Assembly: GCA_028554795.2 (NCBI GenBank)
Contig: JAPYKE020000263.1
Span: 1,364,001 to 1,428,000, forward strand
Origin: Sinohyriopsis cumingii
Lineage: Eukaryota; Mollusca; Bivalvia; Unionida; Unionidae
DNA length: 64,000 bases
Direction of reading: 5' to 3'
Part shown: one piece after another, positions 36,687 to 48,199 of the stretch
Numbering within the stretch: position 1 is the stretch's first letter
How the letters are laid out: each line of letters begins with the position of its first letter
Translations under genes and position numbers: made by a program
The notes under the pieces: generated by a model
Told to the model about the DNA's origin: nothing
The model's input: only the letters and a program-made list of their open reading frames with translations
Database searches by the model: none

Positions 36687-37489
36687 AAAAAGAAAAAGAA
36701 AAAAAAGAAGTTAATCAAAGAATCGTGAAAGAATACATTAATACTTAACAGGGCATACATCAAGGTAATATACTAATATCAAAACGTACCTCAAGCTTGG
36801 CAAGTTTCCATACCGTGACAGCCTTCAGTTACGTGAGGAAATTTTCGTTCTTCTCTCCATCACGACACCTTGTGAGGGAAGGGTGTATTTGCGGGAATTT
36901 ATTAGGAGATGAGGACATACAACAAAATATTCGTTACATATTATAAGTTCATTAAATGTTAAGTGGTGGACTGTAATATGGACACTTAATAGAAAGGTTT
37001 TTGCTAGATTCATAACCTGTTTTGTACAGTCAGTATTGAACTCTCAAACAGGCACAACATTGTCTTTGTTATTTAAACGCTTTTAAATCATGTTTGCTTA
37101 ACAGGAAATGAAAAAAGATTTCATCCTCTTTACTACCCAGAAATGTAATATATTTTATTGTTTATTAATCGTCAAGAAGACACTTGTGCGCATTATTCAG
37201 CAAAAGATTCTAAAATGGAACCATTCTAAATTAGTACCATTAATAACGTTTGTATAAAGTTTTAATATCTGTCTTTGCAGTTAAAACATCATCTAAATTA
37301 AAATTATTTTTGATGAATAAAATTATAAATATTTTGAACCATTTTTTTGTCTATGAATGTGTGAATATTTTGTTTTCTACAAGGTTATTTGCCATGTGTA
37401 GAGATGATTATCCACAAACATTTAATTGTTTTAGTAGGAATATTTATAAAGGAGGTAATTGTAAAGATTCGAGAAGTATGGCATTTTGA

Positions 37490-38470
37490 AGATCAAACTT
37501 ATGTAAGATATTTAATGAGAAATTTGCAAAATTTATCAATAATACAAAAAATTAAATGAGTGTCATAGTTCCAAAGAGATGTAAAGATACAATTCTTACT
37601 AATAGATACTCTTGTCATCATTGAAAACGCATACTTTCTCATTACTTCTTCAAAACTGAATACAGTATAGTTTACAAACATGGTCAAGGCACTGTTCCAT
37701 CTTGGAAGGATTGACAGCAAATGAAGACTGTTATTATAATCAGTAGTTAGTTTTCTTTCACTAAATGTTTGTCTACAGAGGAGCATTGTACATTATGTAG
37801 CAATAAGATTTGATTGATCCAATTTTGATTCTAAAGAACATTTTCTAAATTAAGGATATTATTGTTCTGGTAAACAACAAATCTGTAACGTCTGATCATA
37901 TCTTCATCATCTGACCAAATTGATTTTAAAATATGACCCAAATACATACAGATGTTGATGTGTACAAGAGCATGACCGTCAATTAAAAAATACAGAGGGA
38001 GGAGATTGTAATTGGTGGAAGTTGACTGAAAGACCATGCGTAGAGATTTTTGTTTATTATAGATGATATCATTCTCAAACACATAAGGTTCACATATCTG
38101 TAACAATTTCATTAATCCTGAGAGAAAAAGGACTTATTGATGACATATTATTAGCAAAACTAAAAAATTTAAGAAATAACATGTTTTGGTGTCAAATGTG
38201 CCCCCATGTGATAATGACCAGCATACGATTTAACTCGTCTATGCATATATTAAATAACAAAGGCAAAGTACACCTCCATGCCATACCACGTTGGGTACAT
38301 TGAAGGAACTTGATATTGTTCTTCCCCAACCCACATAGTACTACTGCTTGCCAGATCAGTGAACTAGAGTACAAACTATGTAGGTGGGTATTTGAGTATC
38401 AAGAAAGTTTGTAAAGAGTATCAGGAATTGATCCTGGTGTCTAAAATCATTGAAATATAAGGCTGCCTGG
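37490..38470 (-). mobile_element. LINE fragment: RT end and C-terminal domain
   Basis: On the - strand the blocks appear in RT order: a 'QRGMAWRCTLPLLFNICIDE' segment (around 38260-38320, the RQG..SPLLFN block), a FENDIIYNKQKSLRMVF segment with an LGHILKSIWSDDEDMIRR-like line (37900-38090), then KLTTDYNNSLHLLSILPRW and FVNYTVFSFEEVMRKYAFSM (37650-37750). The order and wording match the KYLGHII..SDDEDI and YNNAFRLLLGLPR blocks of a LINE RT family common in invertebrates. The catalytic box is lost or unreadable, and frame changes show a dead copy. Confidence 0.75.
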
Positions 38471-39854
38471 TTCTACATAATAGTTGATAGTTTCCTTAAA
38501 GTCATAGAGACACAAGTCTGTTGAATGTTGTTTTAAAAATTCTTTGAATATCAGAGTTTGTGACTTACATCACAGTAAGACAATGCATTCAAATAATTTA
38601 AATATAAAAACTAAGAGAAAGTAAACAGATGGAATGCATATAAGGACAACATCAAATATTTTCAACATTTATTGCAAGATAGTTGTAAAATAAAACCAAT
38701 TGTGCTTGATAACAAATCTACCCATGATATTGTTTTTCCTTGTTGATATCAATGATTGATTAAAATAGTTACTGTATTTTCTCATATGCGCATTAAAGTA
38801 GACTTAACTTTTATGTCTTCATGAACATTTGTTATGCTTTTAACTTATTAACCCCTGGAGATTTTTGTCATTTTCACCTGAAATGGTGATTACTTCTGAA
38901 TACATCCAAATGCATCTACTTTCTAGAGATTTACATTTAGGCTGATGCCTAGTTGTGTTAGAAATGTTGGTTTTCATTGGCTATTTTGCCTGTGCATGTT
39001 CAGAAGAATAAAAGTTGGAGTTCTTTTTTTGTGTTGCTTATTGGGCCATCATTTTCATGTACTGGCCACTTCTTACTCCAAATCCCCAACTTCCCAATTT
39101 ACCCTACATTTTGCAAAGGTTCCCCTGTCTGTGTGCAGTTCAGACTGGTCAGCATTATATATAAGGCCAAAAAGTCTAAAATCTGGACACAAAATCTGAA
39201 TTTGACAATGGGCAAATCTTTGGTCTCAAAAATATGTTTCTCCTACAATATTTTGTAATGCAAGTATAAAGTCAGATTATTTGGTAACATTATAGAACTA
39301 CATCTGTCTACTGTTCAGTAATATCATCTGCTTTTGTGTGTCTTAAATGACCTTGACACTGCAGAGGTCAGAAGTAGGATACTATCTCCGGACACGTGAA
39401 TGTGGTGCCAGGGGTTAATGAGTTAAGTGAAACAGTTTCATATCCAAAATATCTGTAGAGTGTAATATCCAATGTTTTGATCTAAAGGCAAGTGAAAACT
39501 TAAGAAACATTATGAGAATATTTCATAGGCCAATGTAAATAACTATTCTTCTAGAAAGAATGCACAAAGAGAATGCTTTGAGCCTAAAGTTTTAAATGAT
39601 TATTAAAATCCTTGTTAATGTAGAATAACTTCTACATCCTATTTTCCATATATAATTATGCATATTTAATTTAATTGTTTGTTTTGTTAGTTTAATTTTT
39701 TTTATTTCATTAAAAGTTATTGTAATGTAACGCTGTTTGCTGGACTTGATCATTTCTGCTTGACATGATTGACTTTTTTTCTTCATTTATGTAAACAACT
39801 AAAAATAGCTACATTATACTCTATGTGTATGAGCTAATTAACCAAGTTATTATT

Positions 39855-40510
39855 CAGGTAAATAAAAAGTGGTAAATATGTTGATCAGGGTCAGGGTTTT
39901 GGAGATTCCCACAGGAATTTTATAGGCTATTGTGTTGTAAGTAAACAAGGCTCATTAGACCATTCTAGAAGGTTATTTCCCATTAGGTAATGGTTGTTTT
40001 TAGAAAATGCTAATGTGACCTGAGGTCAAGCAGAGAGCTGTACTATGTTGTGACTGTGAAGATTTTACCAGTCATGCTTTAACATCTAGCACTTCAAGTT
40101 GTATTATGTTGTGTCCAGTTCAGGCTGAATTGTATGTTTTTCAGATTATTGAAATCAAGTGATTATTTTCTCTGGAAATACAAAAGTGCACTGAGCAAAT
40201 TCTTGGATAAAGACATTCATTGGAATTTGTACTGAATTCAGACCTGGAATAATATTTATGTGATTCAACAAGAGACATCAGCACTTCACTGACCATAACA
40301 GACACGTCATCGCCTGCAACTTTTTGATCTCTTTGGGACTTGAACCAAGTTTTATTCAGGACTTTTTGTTACTAGGAATTGTGTCTTTCATTCTTGGATT
40401 AGTTTTGGGATTTAATTCGCAATACCTTAAGTTCCTTTTTTCTCGTTTTTCACTTTGTATTCTAGGGAAATAAATTATTTGCTAAATTTTACAAAGCTTG
40501 TTGTCTTCAC
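39855..40510 (+). mobile_element. Possible solo LTR-like segment (weak)
   Basis: The region has the general composition of an LTR (CTAGAAGG and AGGTCAAGCAGAGAG boxes, T-rich end) and no coding potential, but I cannot define matching ends, a TG..CA border or a target duplication. It could equally be ordinary intron. Confidence 0.15.
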
Positions 40511-40606
40511 TCTTTTCTATTACTTATTTTAAGAGCATAGATTTGGAACAATATAATAATGAATGTGAAAATATACCGTAGTTTTATCTTACATTATCCG
40601 TAAGGT

Positions 40607-40759
40607 ATCTTGTTAATAAACTGTGTGTGTTTTCCTTGTATCATATAGGTGTTGTCTAATGTTGTAAAGAGCTTCTAAAGATTAGGTGCTATACAAAGTC
40701 CTCATTATTATTATTATTATCTTGTTAGTAAACTGTGTTTTCCTTGTATCATATAGGTG
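40607..40759 (+). repeat. Small retroposed insert between 41-45 bp direct repeats that duplicate the exon E acceptor
   Basis: The direct repeats are 40607-40651 and 40719-40759; they differ only by a 4-base GTGT and one A/G. Each contains TTTTCCTTGTATCATATAG, that is, the pyrimidine tract and acceptor of exon E. Between them lie 67 bases, with TTGTAAAGAGCTTC, GGTGCTATACAAAG and a (TTA)n tail: a sequence typical of the 3' end of LINE or SINE copies. The layout is that of a target-primed insertion with an unusually long target duplication. The downstream copy (AG at 40755-40756) gives the correct protein; the upstream copy would read into TAA after nine codons. Confidence 0.75.
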
Positions 40760-40878
40760 ATTCCATACCATTTGCTAGAAAAAATGAACCAAGAAGGGGA
40801 TGTTAGAATTGAGTCAAAGGAGGAATTAAATCTCTTCCTGAAATTTCAGCATGATATCGGAAATATCCTCTACTTCAG
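40757..40878 (+). CDS. ROCO GTPase, exon E: COR domain
   Basis: Exon of 122 bases, entering in phase 0 and leaving in phase 2 (AG|GTAAGA donor at 40878). It encodes VIPYHLLEKMNQEGDVRIES, then KEELNLFLKFQHDIGNILYF. The 'L..FL.F.HD.G.ILYF' pattern is a hallmark of the COR domain, in which a winged-helix-like unit follows the opening helices. Joined to exon D (GLKANGVK) and exon F (STNEQLRESIVLEPQWLI) the match to COR is continuous, so no exon is missing on either side. The acceptor lies in the downstream copy of a recent duplication, described separately. Confidence 0.9.
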
Positions 40879-41201
40879 GTAAGACTGGACTAATGTCTAC
40901 TAGTAATTTCCTTAGAGAAAGAGACAGTAATCTAGATGGGTATGATGAAATGATAAAGAAGGTTATATGTATCACATTGATTATGCCACTAATAGAAAAA
41001 TATGACATAAAGGTATCATACGGGAGGAATTATTTAAAATTTAAGGCACCCATTACCTTCATGAACATTTATCTTTTAATATTTTGCAAATACTTTGCGT
41101 ACCAGTGTCAAACAGAAAGTCGATTTCAAGGGGTTATATTTATTGATGATTTACATAATGGTTCTATTAGATACTTCTCAATGCTAGTGAAATATTTTAT
41201 G

Positions 41202-41203
<2 letters not shown>

Positions 41204-41253
<50 letters not shown>
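41204..41253. repeat. (TA)n microsatellite
   Basis: About 24 TA repeats, 330 bases downstream of exon E. Confidence 0.95.
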
Positions 41254-41255
<2 letters not shown>

Positions 41256-41869
41256 ATATGATCATTAACTTGGATGAAACTCTGGCATACTTTGACCTCA
41301 TTCACTGACAGACTGTTGAAAAGACACAAGTGTCAGAATTCGTATGACTGGTGCTGATAAAAAAATCTTTTACAATAGTTCTTGCAGTTTCTGCTTCAGG
41401 AGATGTGTTGTCTCCAATGATAATTGTTCAAGGCATGAGGAAGCTAAAAAATATTCATGCACGGAATGGATTGTACATGTGGAGGAGAAAAGTTGGATGT
41501 ATAAGATGCTGCAGTGGATTATAGTGTTTTATCTCAAGTACACACTTTCATAGTTTTTAAAATAAAATTTAAGCTTGTGTGCATTTTCTGACATGTAATT
41601 TTTGAATGATTTAAAAGTGTGTCCCACAACTCATGATTCGAAAAAAATGATGTGTCCCAGAATATACAGTGCACAAAAAATTACTTTAAAAATTAATTTA
41701 TGGTGTGACAACAAATACAGTATTTCAATATACATGGTAAATACGGTATACATTTGCCAAGAAATGAACCATATGAAGTGTTTGCCATGACAAATAAAAA
41801 ATTAATTGCAGCACATGACCTGTTTCTCAAAATCTAGCATTATTTTTGCTTGATTTAGATTTTTGACAT

Positions 41870-42215
41870 AGTTTTAACAAATATAGTCATATCACTAGGA
41901 TGTCTGCAGTGTGGCAGTTTACAGAGATGCCTAACAATGCAGCATCACGTCGCAGACATTTAGCATCATGTCCCACCCAGTCATATTATCCTGAAACGAG
42001 TCTGACTTTTCCTAACAGTAACCTCTTAATAGACCACTCCGGTGGCCTAGTGTTTAGAGCATCTGCCTCGAATGTTGGAAGTTTTTATGCATGCCAAGCA
42101 AGGCAGCTGCTAGTACCATTTTATAAGTCTTTTGTATGACTCAGCCGGGGTTTGAACCCTCAGCCTCCCACATCTAAGGTGGATGCTCTAACCACATAGG
42201 CCACCAGAATGGTAA
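41870..42215 (-). mobile_element. tRNA-derived SINE, second family, carrying an inverted extra head
   Basis: A - strand copy with the 3' end at the left (TTTTAACA..ATAGTCATATCAC), body CATCATGTCCCACCCAGTCA and GGCAGCTGCTAGTACCATTT, and a tRNA head at the right (GGGTTTGAACCC, B box, and TAGGCCACC, A box). In the middle, at about 42035-42090, sits an extra head in + orientation (CCGGTGGCCTAGTGTTTAGA..CTGCCTCGAATGTTGGAAG) that the copies at 12211 and 17375 lack. The two heads form an inverted pair about 55 bases apart. Confidence 0.72.
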
Positions 42216-43510
42216 TTTTAGCATTAAATATTCAAAACAGTGATTACTTAAAAGGTTGTGACTGCTCTCTAAGCAAAAGTTAACACAGACTCACTTATTT
42301 TTAAATAAGTTTTTTATTTTTATTAATTTCAGTTTCCAGGTTCTCTTTTTTAATATTTTTCATGCAAATTATATATTTTGCAGCATGTCCCAGAATGCGT
42401 CTACATAAGTTAGATTTATAATAATCTGTCAATCACTTCAATATTCAGTGTCGTTTTGTGTGCTGTTTTAAGTCTTGATTATGCAATTTTTCTGTTGAAC
42501 CATTACAAAATTTAATTGAATTTTCTTCTTATAAAGTGCCCAGTTACAATTATTTCTTTGTCATATCTAACCAGTGTTAACTCTTGTTCTGTGTCCTGTT
42601 GTAGGGCCTGTTCTAATCTGACTGTGCTTCACTTGTGGTATTAGACAAGTAAGAGGGTTTTTCTTTTACCTATGTAATTCTTTATGAAGCCATCTAGTTC
42701 TACATGCTGATTCTCACCTTGTGTTATCGTTCGATTATAGTCATGTGTGGCCTAAAGGCCTTGTGTGACTTGGTAATCCCAGCACTGCTGGATTTTTAAT
42801 TGGTTGCATTGGAGGGAAAGAGAGCCTCCACCTATTCGCGTTTATGTATTCATATGTATAGCTCTCAGCGAGCTTACCCCCCTCAGTACACAATCGTGCT
42901 CATTTGGGGATTAAAAAAATTAATTAAAAATAGGTTTCTCATGTGAGAAAGGGTCAACCACTTGATGACACCCATTCCAAGTGTATCTCACACAGCAGGA
43001 ATACATCATGTCCGGGTGAGGCAAATGAGGGAAAGTACCAGCCAGAGAACCCAAATTCATCCTGGAACTTTCTGAAATGCCTTTAACATAATATTAGGTC
43101 ACATTCTGCCCAGTTCTACCAATGCGGGCAATCACTGACCAATAATGTATATGCCACATATTTAATAAGGACAAGTGAATAAGTTATAAATTTCATTTAT
43201 TTCATCTTATTAAATTTTGAACTTTGCATGCAAAGTGTATATCAATTTCCAAAACTTAAAACCAATCTGTGAGTAATGTTACCTATTTTATTTTGGCGTC
43301 ACGCTATATTTTGCAGTATCTAGTTTTAATTTAGATCTTGGCATCGAATAGATAAAATATGTCCTTTGGGGCCAAAATGACAACCCCATACAGGCAGGCA
43401 ACCTTAATCTGTCTGCCGCTGGCTACTGAACTCAGCTTCTTTACTTGTCTTTGGGAAGGCTGATCTACTCTTGACGCCTTTATGCTGCAATCCCAGTAAA
43501 AAGACTTGTA

Positions 43511-43780
43511 CACTGTTTTCTCTTCCTAGAGTTCCCAGGTGGCAGTCTCTTCTTTGCTGAATGGCTACCTAACCAGTATGGTCTGGTGGGTTTCCCCATT
43601 GGACTGCTGATATTTTTCCCTATCCTGCAGCACACCATCTGTCTCAGTTCACAGGTCCCGAGAATACTGGCACACCATCTGGTTTCCTTCCCTAGAGTCC
43701 CCAGGTGACTGCCTCAAATGTGCAGGATGACTGCCTCCCCATCATGGTCTCGTGGGTTTGCTCACTGGACTGTAATACCC
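43511..43780 (+). repeat. Direct repeat of about 105 bases, period about 163
   Basis: Unit 1 (43511-43615) and unit 2 (43673-43778) share TTCCTAGAGTTCCCAGGTG / TCCCTAGAGTCCCCAGGTG, then ATGGTCTGGTGGGTTT / ATGGTCTCGTGGGTTT, then ATTGGACTG / ACTGGACTG. The region is richer in G+C than its surroundings. No protein or RNA is recognised. Confidence 0.6.
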
Positions 43781-45410
43781 GGCCTCCTACACTTGATAAT
43801 TGTTGACTGTTTGTCAATATTCTCAACTGATGCTCTAACGTCTCATTGTAAATATTCGACTTCAGTGGGGTGTGTGTGTGTGTCTATTATATGACACACT
43901 GACACATATATGCAGCTATGACACACATGGCCTTGTATCAAGTAGTTTGTATTATGGTTGCCCCTAGATTATAAATTATCCTTTCAGATCTCAGGAAATG
44001 CATTCCCTGAAGGCCCTTCTTTATTATTAGTCACATGGGTCATGTAGGCATTCAAAACAGACTATTTCAGTAATTGGTGTCATTTTTTAGAATTTGATTC
44101 TACATACCTTTAAGTGGCAAGTATTCACTTCATTTGGATTTGTATACATCCATATCCCTTTGCAAGGTCATTATTTAGACACCCTGAGAGGTGCATATGG
44201 CAAAATCATTGTTAAAGTATGTAGACATTTTTTGACAAAATGAACCTAACGGTGTGATCCAGTACAATCCAGATTGAAATTTGCGAATTGTGATGTCACT
44301 ATGAAAGCTACGCATATTGATAAAAAAATTTGTACTACCCTCGATTGTGACGATTCCACTCAACATGCTCTTATTTTAACCCATCTTAGTACAAGGCCAC
44401 CATTGTAAAAGTCCATAGTGATAGATCATTTTCATCTGGAAGTTTCTTATTGACAGTTAAGGTGCAGAGCATTCAATAATCGGGATTGAATAGACGTTGG
44501 TTAAAGAAAGTTAGTGTTAAATTTTAAAAGAACAATTTATATTTAACACGAGTAATTGTGCATACATTACCCCATATGACTTGTACTATAGACTAATGCT
44601 GAAGTAACATATGGTCTGATTGTGTTAACTGCAGGCATGTATCCAACTCCATCATACAAATTCAAATACACAAAATCTAAATATATTAACCAAATTATAT
44701 CCATATATCCTCTCTCCACTCATATTCTTTAGTAAGATTTAATGTATATAAAAATTTCGAACAACTATATAATAAGCGGGATATTGCTTGTCAAACATTT
44801 CATTATGAGCTAATCAATTCCAAATTAAACCGTTGATACTTAACTCTATTTCAAGCACTTTGCATCTACTTAAAGAGTTAAACATTTTGCAACAAATCTA
44901 AATGTTTGGCTATTGAAGGGAAAACTTGCTATCAGTGATATATTGTAAGTCTGTGAACAGTGAACATTCCCAGCCAACAATGAATTTCTTTGTTTCAATT
45001 GCTTGAAAGCCTGAATTGTTGAATTTAACATCCCTGAGGGGGTTAGTTAACACCATATTTAACAGGAATTGCTGCTACTAAGATTAAAAATAAATATGGA
45101 TGTAAACCTCTAACATAACCAAACAATAATTAATTTTGTGAAGAGAGATATATACAAATGTAACTTCTCATCAAAGACATGGATAACTACAACACCATAT
45201 GATATTAATAACTCTTCCACTATAATACGCATCTGAATTCACTGCTTCCTGTAGACAAACATAGAAACAGATTAGTTTATTACCACTTATCTGAAAGCCA
45301 GTTGCATACAAAGTGTGAAGTGGAAATTAATTAACACTGTCATGCATGTTTAGAATAAGATAAAAATTGTAGTGCATAATAAAGCTTGATTTTCTAACCA
45401 CCAAATATAT

Positions 45411-45618
45411 AACATTATGCCCTCCCCACGGTGTGCTAAAGATATGCTTAACATCATGCCTTCTTCCCAGTGTGCTAAAGATATTCATAACATTATGCCC
45501 TCCCCACGGTGTGCTAAAGATATGCTTAACATCATGCCTTCTCCCCAATGTGCTAAAGATATTCATAACATTATGTCCTTTCCCCTTCCCATTGTGCTAA
45601 AGATATGTTTAATATCAT
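45411..45618. repeat. 39-bp tandem array with alternating A/B units
   Basis: Units start at 45411, 45450, 45489, 45528 and 45567, exactly 39 bases apart, with a partial sixth from 45610. Odd units read AACATTATGCCCTCCCCACG, even units AACATCATGCCTTCTTCCCA, so the higher-order unit is 78 bases. Because 39 is a multiple of three, the array is open on both strands (13-residue peptide repeats such as NIMPSPRCAKDML), but there is no start context, splice site or neighbour that argues for translation. Confidence 0.85.
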
Positions 45619-46059
45619 GCTTCCCAGTTATATGATAAACCTTGCAAAGACCCATTCAGGGATGAGTAAACTTCAGTAAACTTCACATTAGCATATAACA
45701 GCAAGTAACTGGGTGAAATAATACTCATGAATCACGTTTTATTTGGGTGTATGTGGATTTAACTGTATGTACCAACAATTCAGTTCAGTTAATTGTACAT
45801 TAAAACCATTAAAAAATGAAACAGATAATGTTGTCTAATATAAATGTGATTATAAAACTGTGTATATCATCTACTTTTCTCATGCTTTCAAGATGACATG
45901 AAATGTGTCCACATGACACTGGTGCCCCTAGCAATATGATGCTTTTGAAGGGAATATATACAAGTCAGATAGGTGCTGTAACAAAATAAAGTTTTATAGA
46001 AAAATTACAAAAAATGAGCATTGACCTAGATCTTAAGATAACTTGAAAGATTAATAATA

Positions 46060-46990
46060 AAATTTGGTTTCAGTCCATGAAGTCTTTCAGAAGTTATTGA
46101 GTGGAAATTGTAGGGCAAGTGCAGAGTCAAACAAGTGCCAGAACTCCATAACATTTTCCCAGAAAACACTGAAAATATAATATGTATGGATGGATGGGTG
46201 GGAGGATGCGCTAGCATTTAATTGCACCCTAGTACAGCAATAGCCATATGGTTTCAGTTGAAAGTTGGGTTCCAAAAGCTTAACTTAAGTCTTTTTAATG
46301 TAAACTTTAAATCCATGAAGTCCATGAAATGTTATTGCAGAAATGGCAGAGTTTAAAGACAAGCAGAGGCAAATTTCCATAAACGTTTGTTGAAAAGTAG
46401 AAGTCAAACCTAGCCTAGATATTGTTGATAAAACACGTCATGCCAAATCAGAGGTCCTTCACATGTTATTGAGAAGAAACAAAATAAAAGGGCAAAGTTC
46501 AAAGTCTAACAAGGGCATATGACTATACGTATTTGGTGGAAACCAGTGAAAATTAAACTTTACATGGATTTTCTTAACATAGTGTTTTGAACTAAGTTTG
46601 ATTTTAGTGCATGAAGTGTCACAAATGTTAGTGAATGAAAACGAAATTGAAGAACAAAGAGCGAAGTCAGACATTGGTCAGAACTCTATAAATGTTTGCC
46701 ATAAAACAATAACAACTGAAATAGACCTAGACTGTCCTAACATGAATCCTCATACCAGATTTAATTTTGAATCCATTAAGTCCTTCAAACATTATTAAGA
46801 GGAAACTAAATTGAAAAAGGAAAGTTCTGAAACACACTGATGCCATCACTCCCTATTGCATTCCTGAAAAAATATCAGAAACTTTTTTTTTAACGCAAGG
46901 AACATAACTCGATTAAATTTTGCTGGAAAATGGTAAGAACTGAACTTTATAGTCAAGATGTTAAATGCAAAGTGACATACCAAACTTCAA
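46060..46990 (+). repeat. Degenerate tandem repeat, period about 140-170 (five or more copies)
   Basis: Recurring blocks are CCATGAAGTC(C/T)TTCA.A.GTTATTG, then GGAAAC.AAATTGA, then GTCAAACAAGG.CAGAACTC. These begin near 46076, 46311, 46449, 46605 and 46770. The wording is familiar from dispersed tandem repeats in invertebrate genomes, but I cannot name a family. No coding potential. Confidence 0.6.
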
Positions 46991-47084
46991 CAAAAGTGAA
47001 TGAGCATGAACAAAATTGTCAGGGTGGGACAGAGAGTACTTTATGTCCCCCACCGCCACACATACATACTCAACGTGCATAGAT

Positions 47085-47697
47085 TGTTGGGTTTTGTTAA
47101 ATAATTGAAATAACCTGAATTAGTGGGATGTATCCTGTATTCTTAGAATTATATTAAAATCTGTCTTGTAATGTGGAATTCACTAGTGCTAATGTATATA
47201 TCATTCCATATCCTATCATATTTAATTCTTTCATATTTCTACAAAAATTATTTGAGCCTTAAGCCTGTATTGTTGGGTATATATATAGGTCACGGTAAGT
47301 GGATTGTCGGGTCTGTGTTTTATAACTTGAATAACTGGGATGTATCCTTTATACTTAGAATTTTATTATAAACTCGATCTTATCAAGTGGTATTCACTAG
47401 TACTTGTGTATATATTGATCCATATTATGTATAACTTATTTAATTCTTTCATATTTAAAATAAATAGTTGATCATTAAACTGGTATTGTTGAGTCTGTGT
47501 TAATAACACAAATAACCGAGTTGTCTGCTTGATACTTAGAATTTTTTAAAAACTCTTTGTTGTCCTATGTTATTCACCCGTGCTAATGTACATATGGGTC
47601 TAAAACTTATTGTATATCTTTTGTACTTAATTATTTACGTTAAAAAAAGAAACAATTATTTGAATCATCAACCTGTAATATTGGGTCATAGACCTAC

Positions 47698-47700
<3 letters not shown>
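47085..47700 (+). repeat. Tandem repeat, period about 180-220, three copies plus a partial one
   Basis: Units begin with TTGTTGGGTTTTGTT (47088), TTGTCGGGTCTGTGTT (47306) and TTGTTGAGTCTGTGTT (47487); each then has AATAAC, TACTTAGAATTTT-like, TTCACTAGTGCTAATGTA-like and TTTAATTCTTTCATATTT-like blocks. A partial fourth unit (ATATTGGGTC) ends against the TA microsatellite. Confidence 0.7.

Positions 47701-47702
<2 letters not shown>

Positions 47703-47750
<48 letters not shown>
47703..47750. repeat. (TA)n microsatellite
   Basis: About 24 TA repeats; followed at 47760-47900 by short repeats of TGATATTATATAT type. Confidence 0.95.
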
Positions 47751-47753
<3 letters not shown>

Positions 47754-48199
47754 AAATTATTTTATTTTATACTCACTGATATAAAATATTGCATGTTAGA
47801 CTTGCTGATATTATATATCATAAATTATGTTAAACTCATTGATATTATATATGATAAGTATTGGGCATTAGACCCACTAAATATCAATCTATTATTAAGT
47901 CATGCATAACCTGGCATTTAATTTAGTTGGTTCAACAATATGCACAGGTTCCTAATGTGATTTGTGACAACTGAGCATGTTGATATTTCAAGGCATTGAC
48001 GTGCATGGTCTTGGAAACATTCATTGGTGTATCTCCAACTGTTTGTGGGATAAGTTTCATGACATGTTTGTGCTGATCATAGAATATATGTCTAGTTTAT
48101 TCACCATTGACTGGAACTTCAAGTCACAAGGGAAAATATCATGCACATTTGGAAAAAGAAATTTAACAATCATAACAATTATATAAAATGTCCGCCAGT

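Larger units (their letters stand above)
31200..36720 (+). mobile_element. Nearly full-length but broken Tx1-like (L1 superfamily) LINE
   Basis: Two successive coding regions on the + strand have the order of a Tx1-clade LINE: ORF1 with a CCHC zinc knuckle (31297-32602) and ORF2 with an apurinic-type endonuclease, RT and a C-terminal Cys/His motif (32899-35775). A 3' region follows with a hairpin, G/C runs and an A/G-rich end near 36690-36715. Both limits are approximate: the 5' limit is set just before ORF1 and the 3' limit by the purine-rich tail. The element has long open blocks, so it is much younger than the other LINE copies here, but several frame changes and an internal deletion in the RT prevent activity. 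It lies in intron 4 in the same orientation as the host gene. Confidence 0.8.
22016..40756 (+). other. Intron 4 of the ROCO gene (about 18.7 kb)
   Basis: Phase-0 intron, GTAATT donor and ATATAG acceptor. It is the largest visible intron and the main repeat store: inverted terminal-repeat-like ends at 22756 and 29957, SINE remnants, three LINE segments and a duplicated 3' splice site, all listed separately. Stretches with nothing recognised: 23000-23800, 24110-26590, 27510-28740, 28770-29690 (except a weak - strand open frame at 29178-29444), 29960-31200, 36730-37490 and 38480-39850. Confidence 0.8.

Noticed and set aside
40649-40680. Upstream acceptor at 40648 as the true start of exon E
   Set aside because: Reading from it meets TAA after nine codons and does not give the COR sequence; the downstream duplicate does.
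45411-45618. CRISPR-like array
   Set aside because: The units are contiguous with no unique spacers, the host is an animal, and no cas genes exist.
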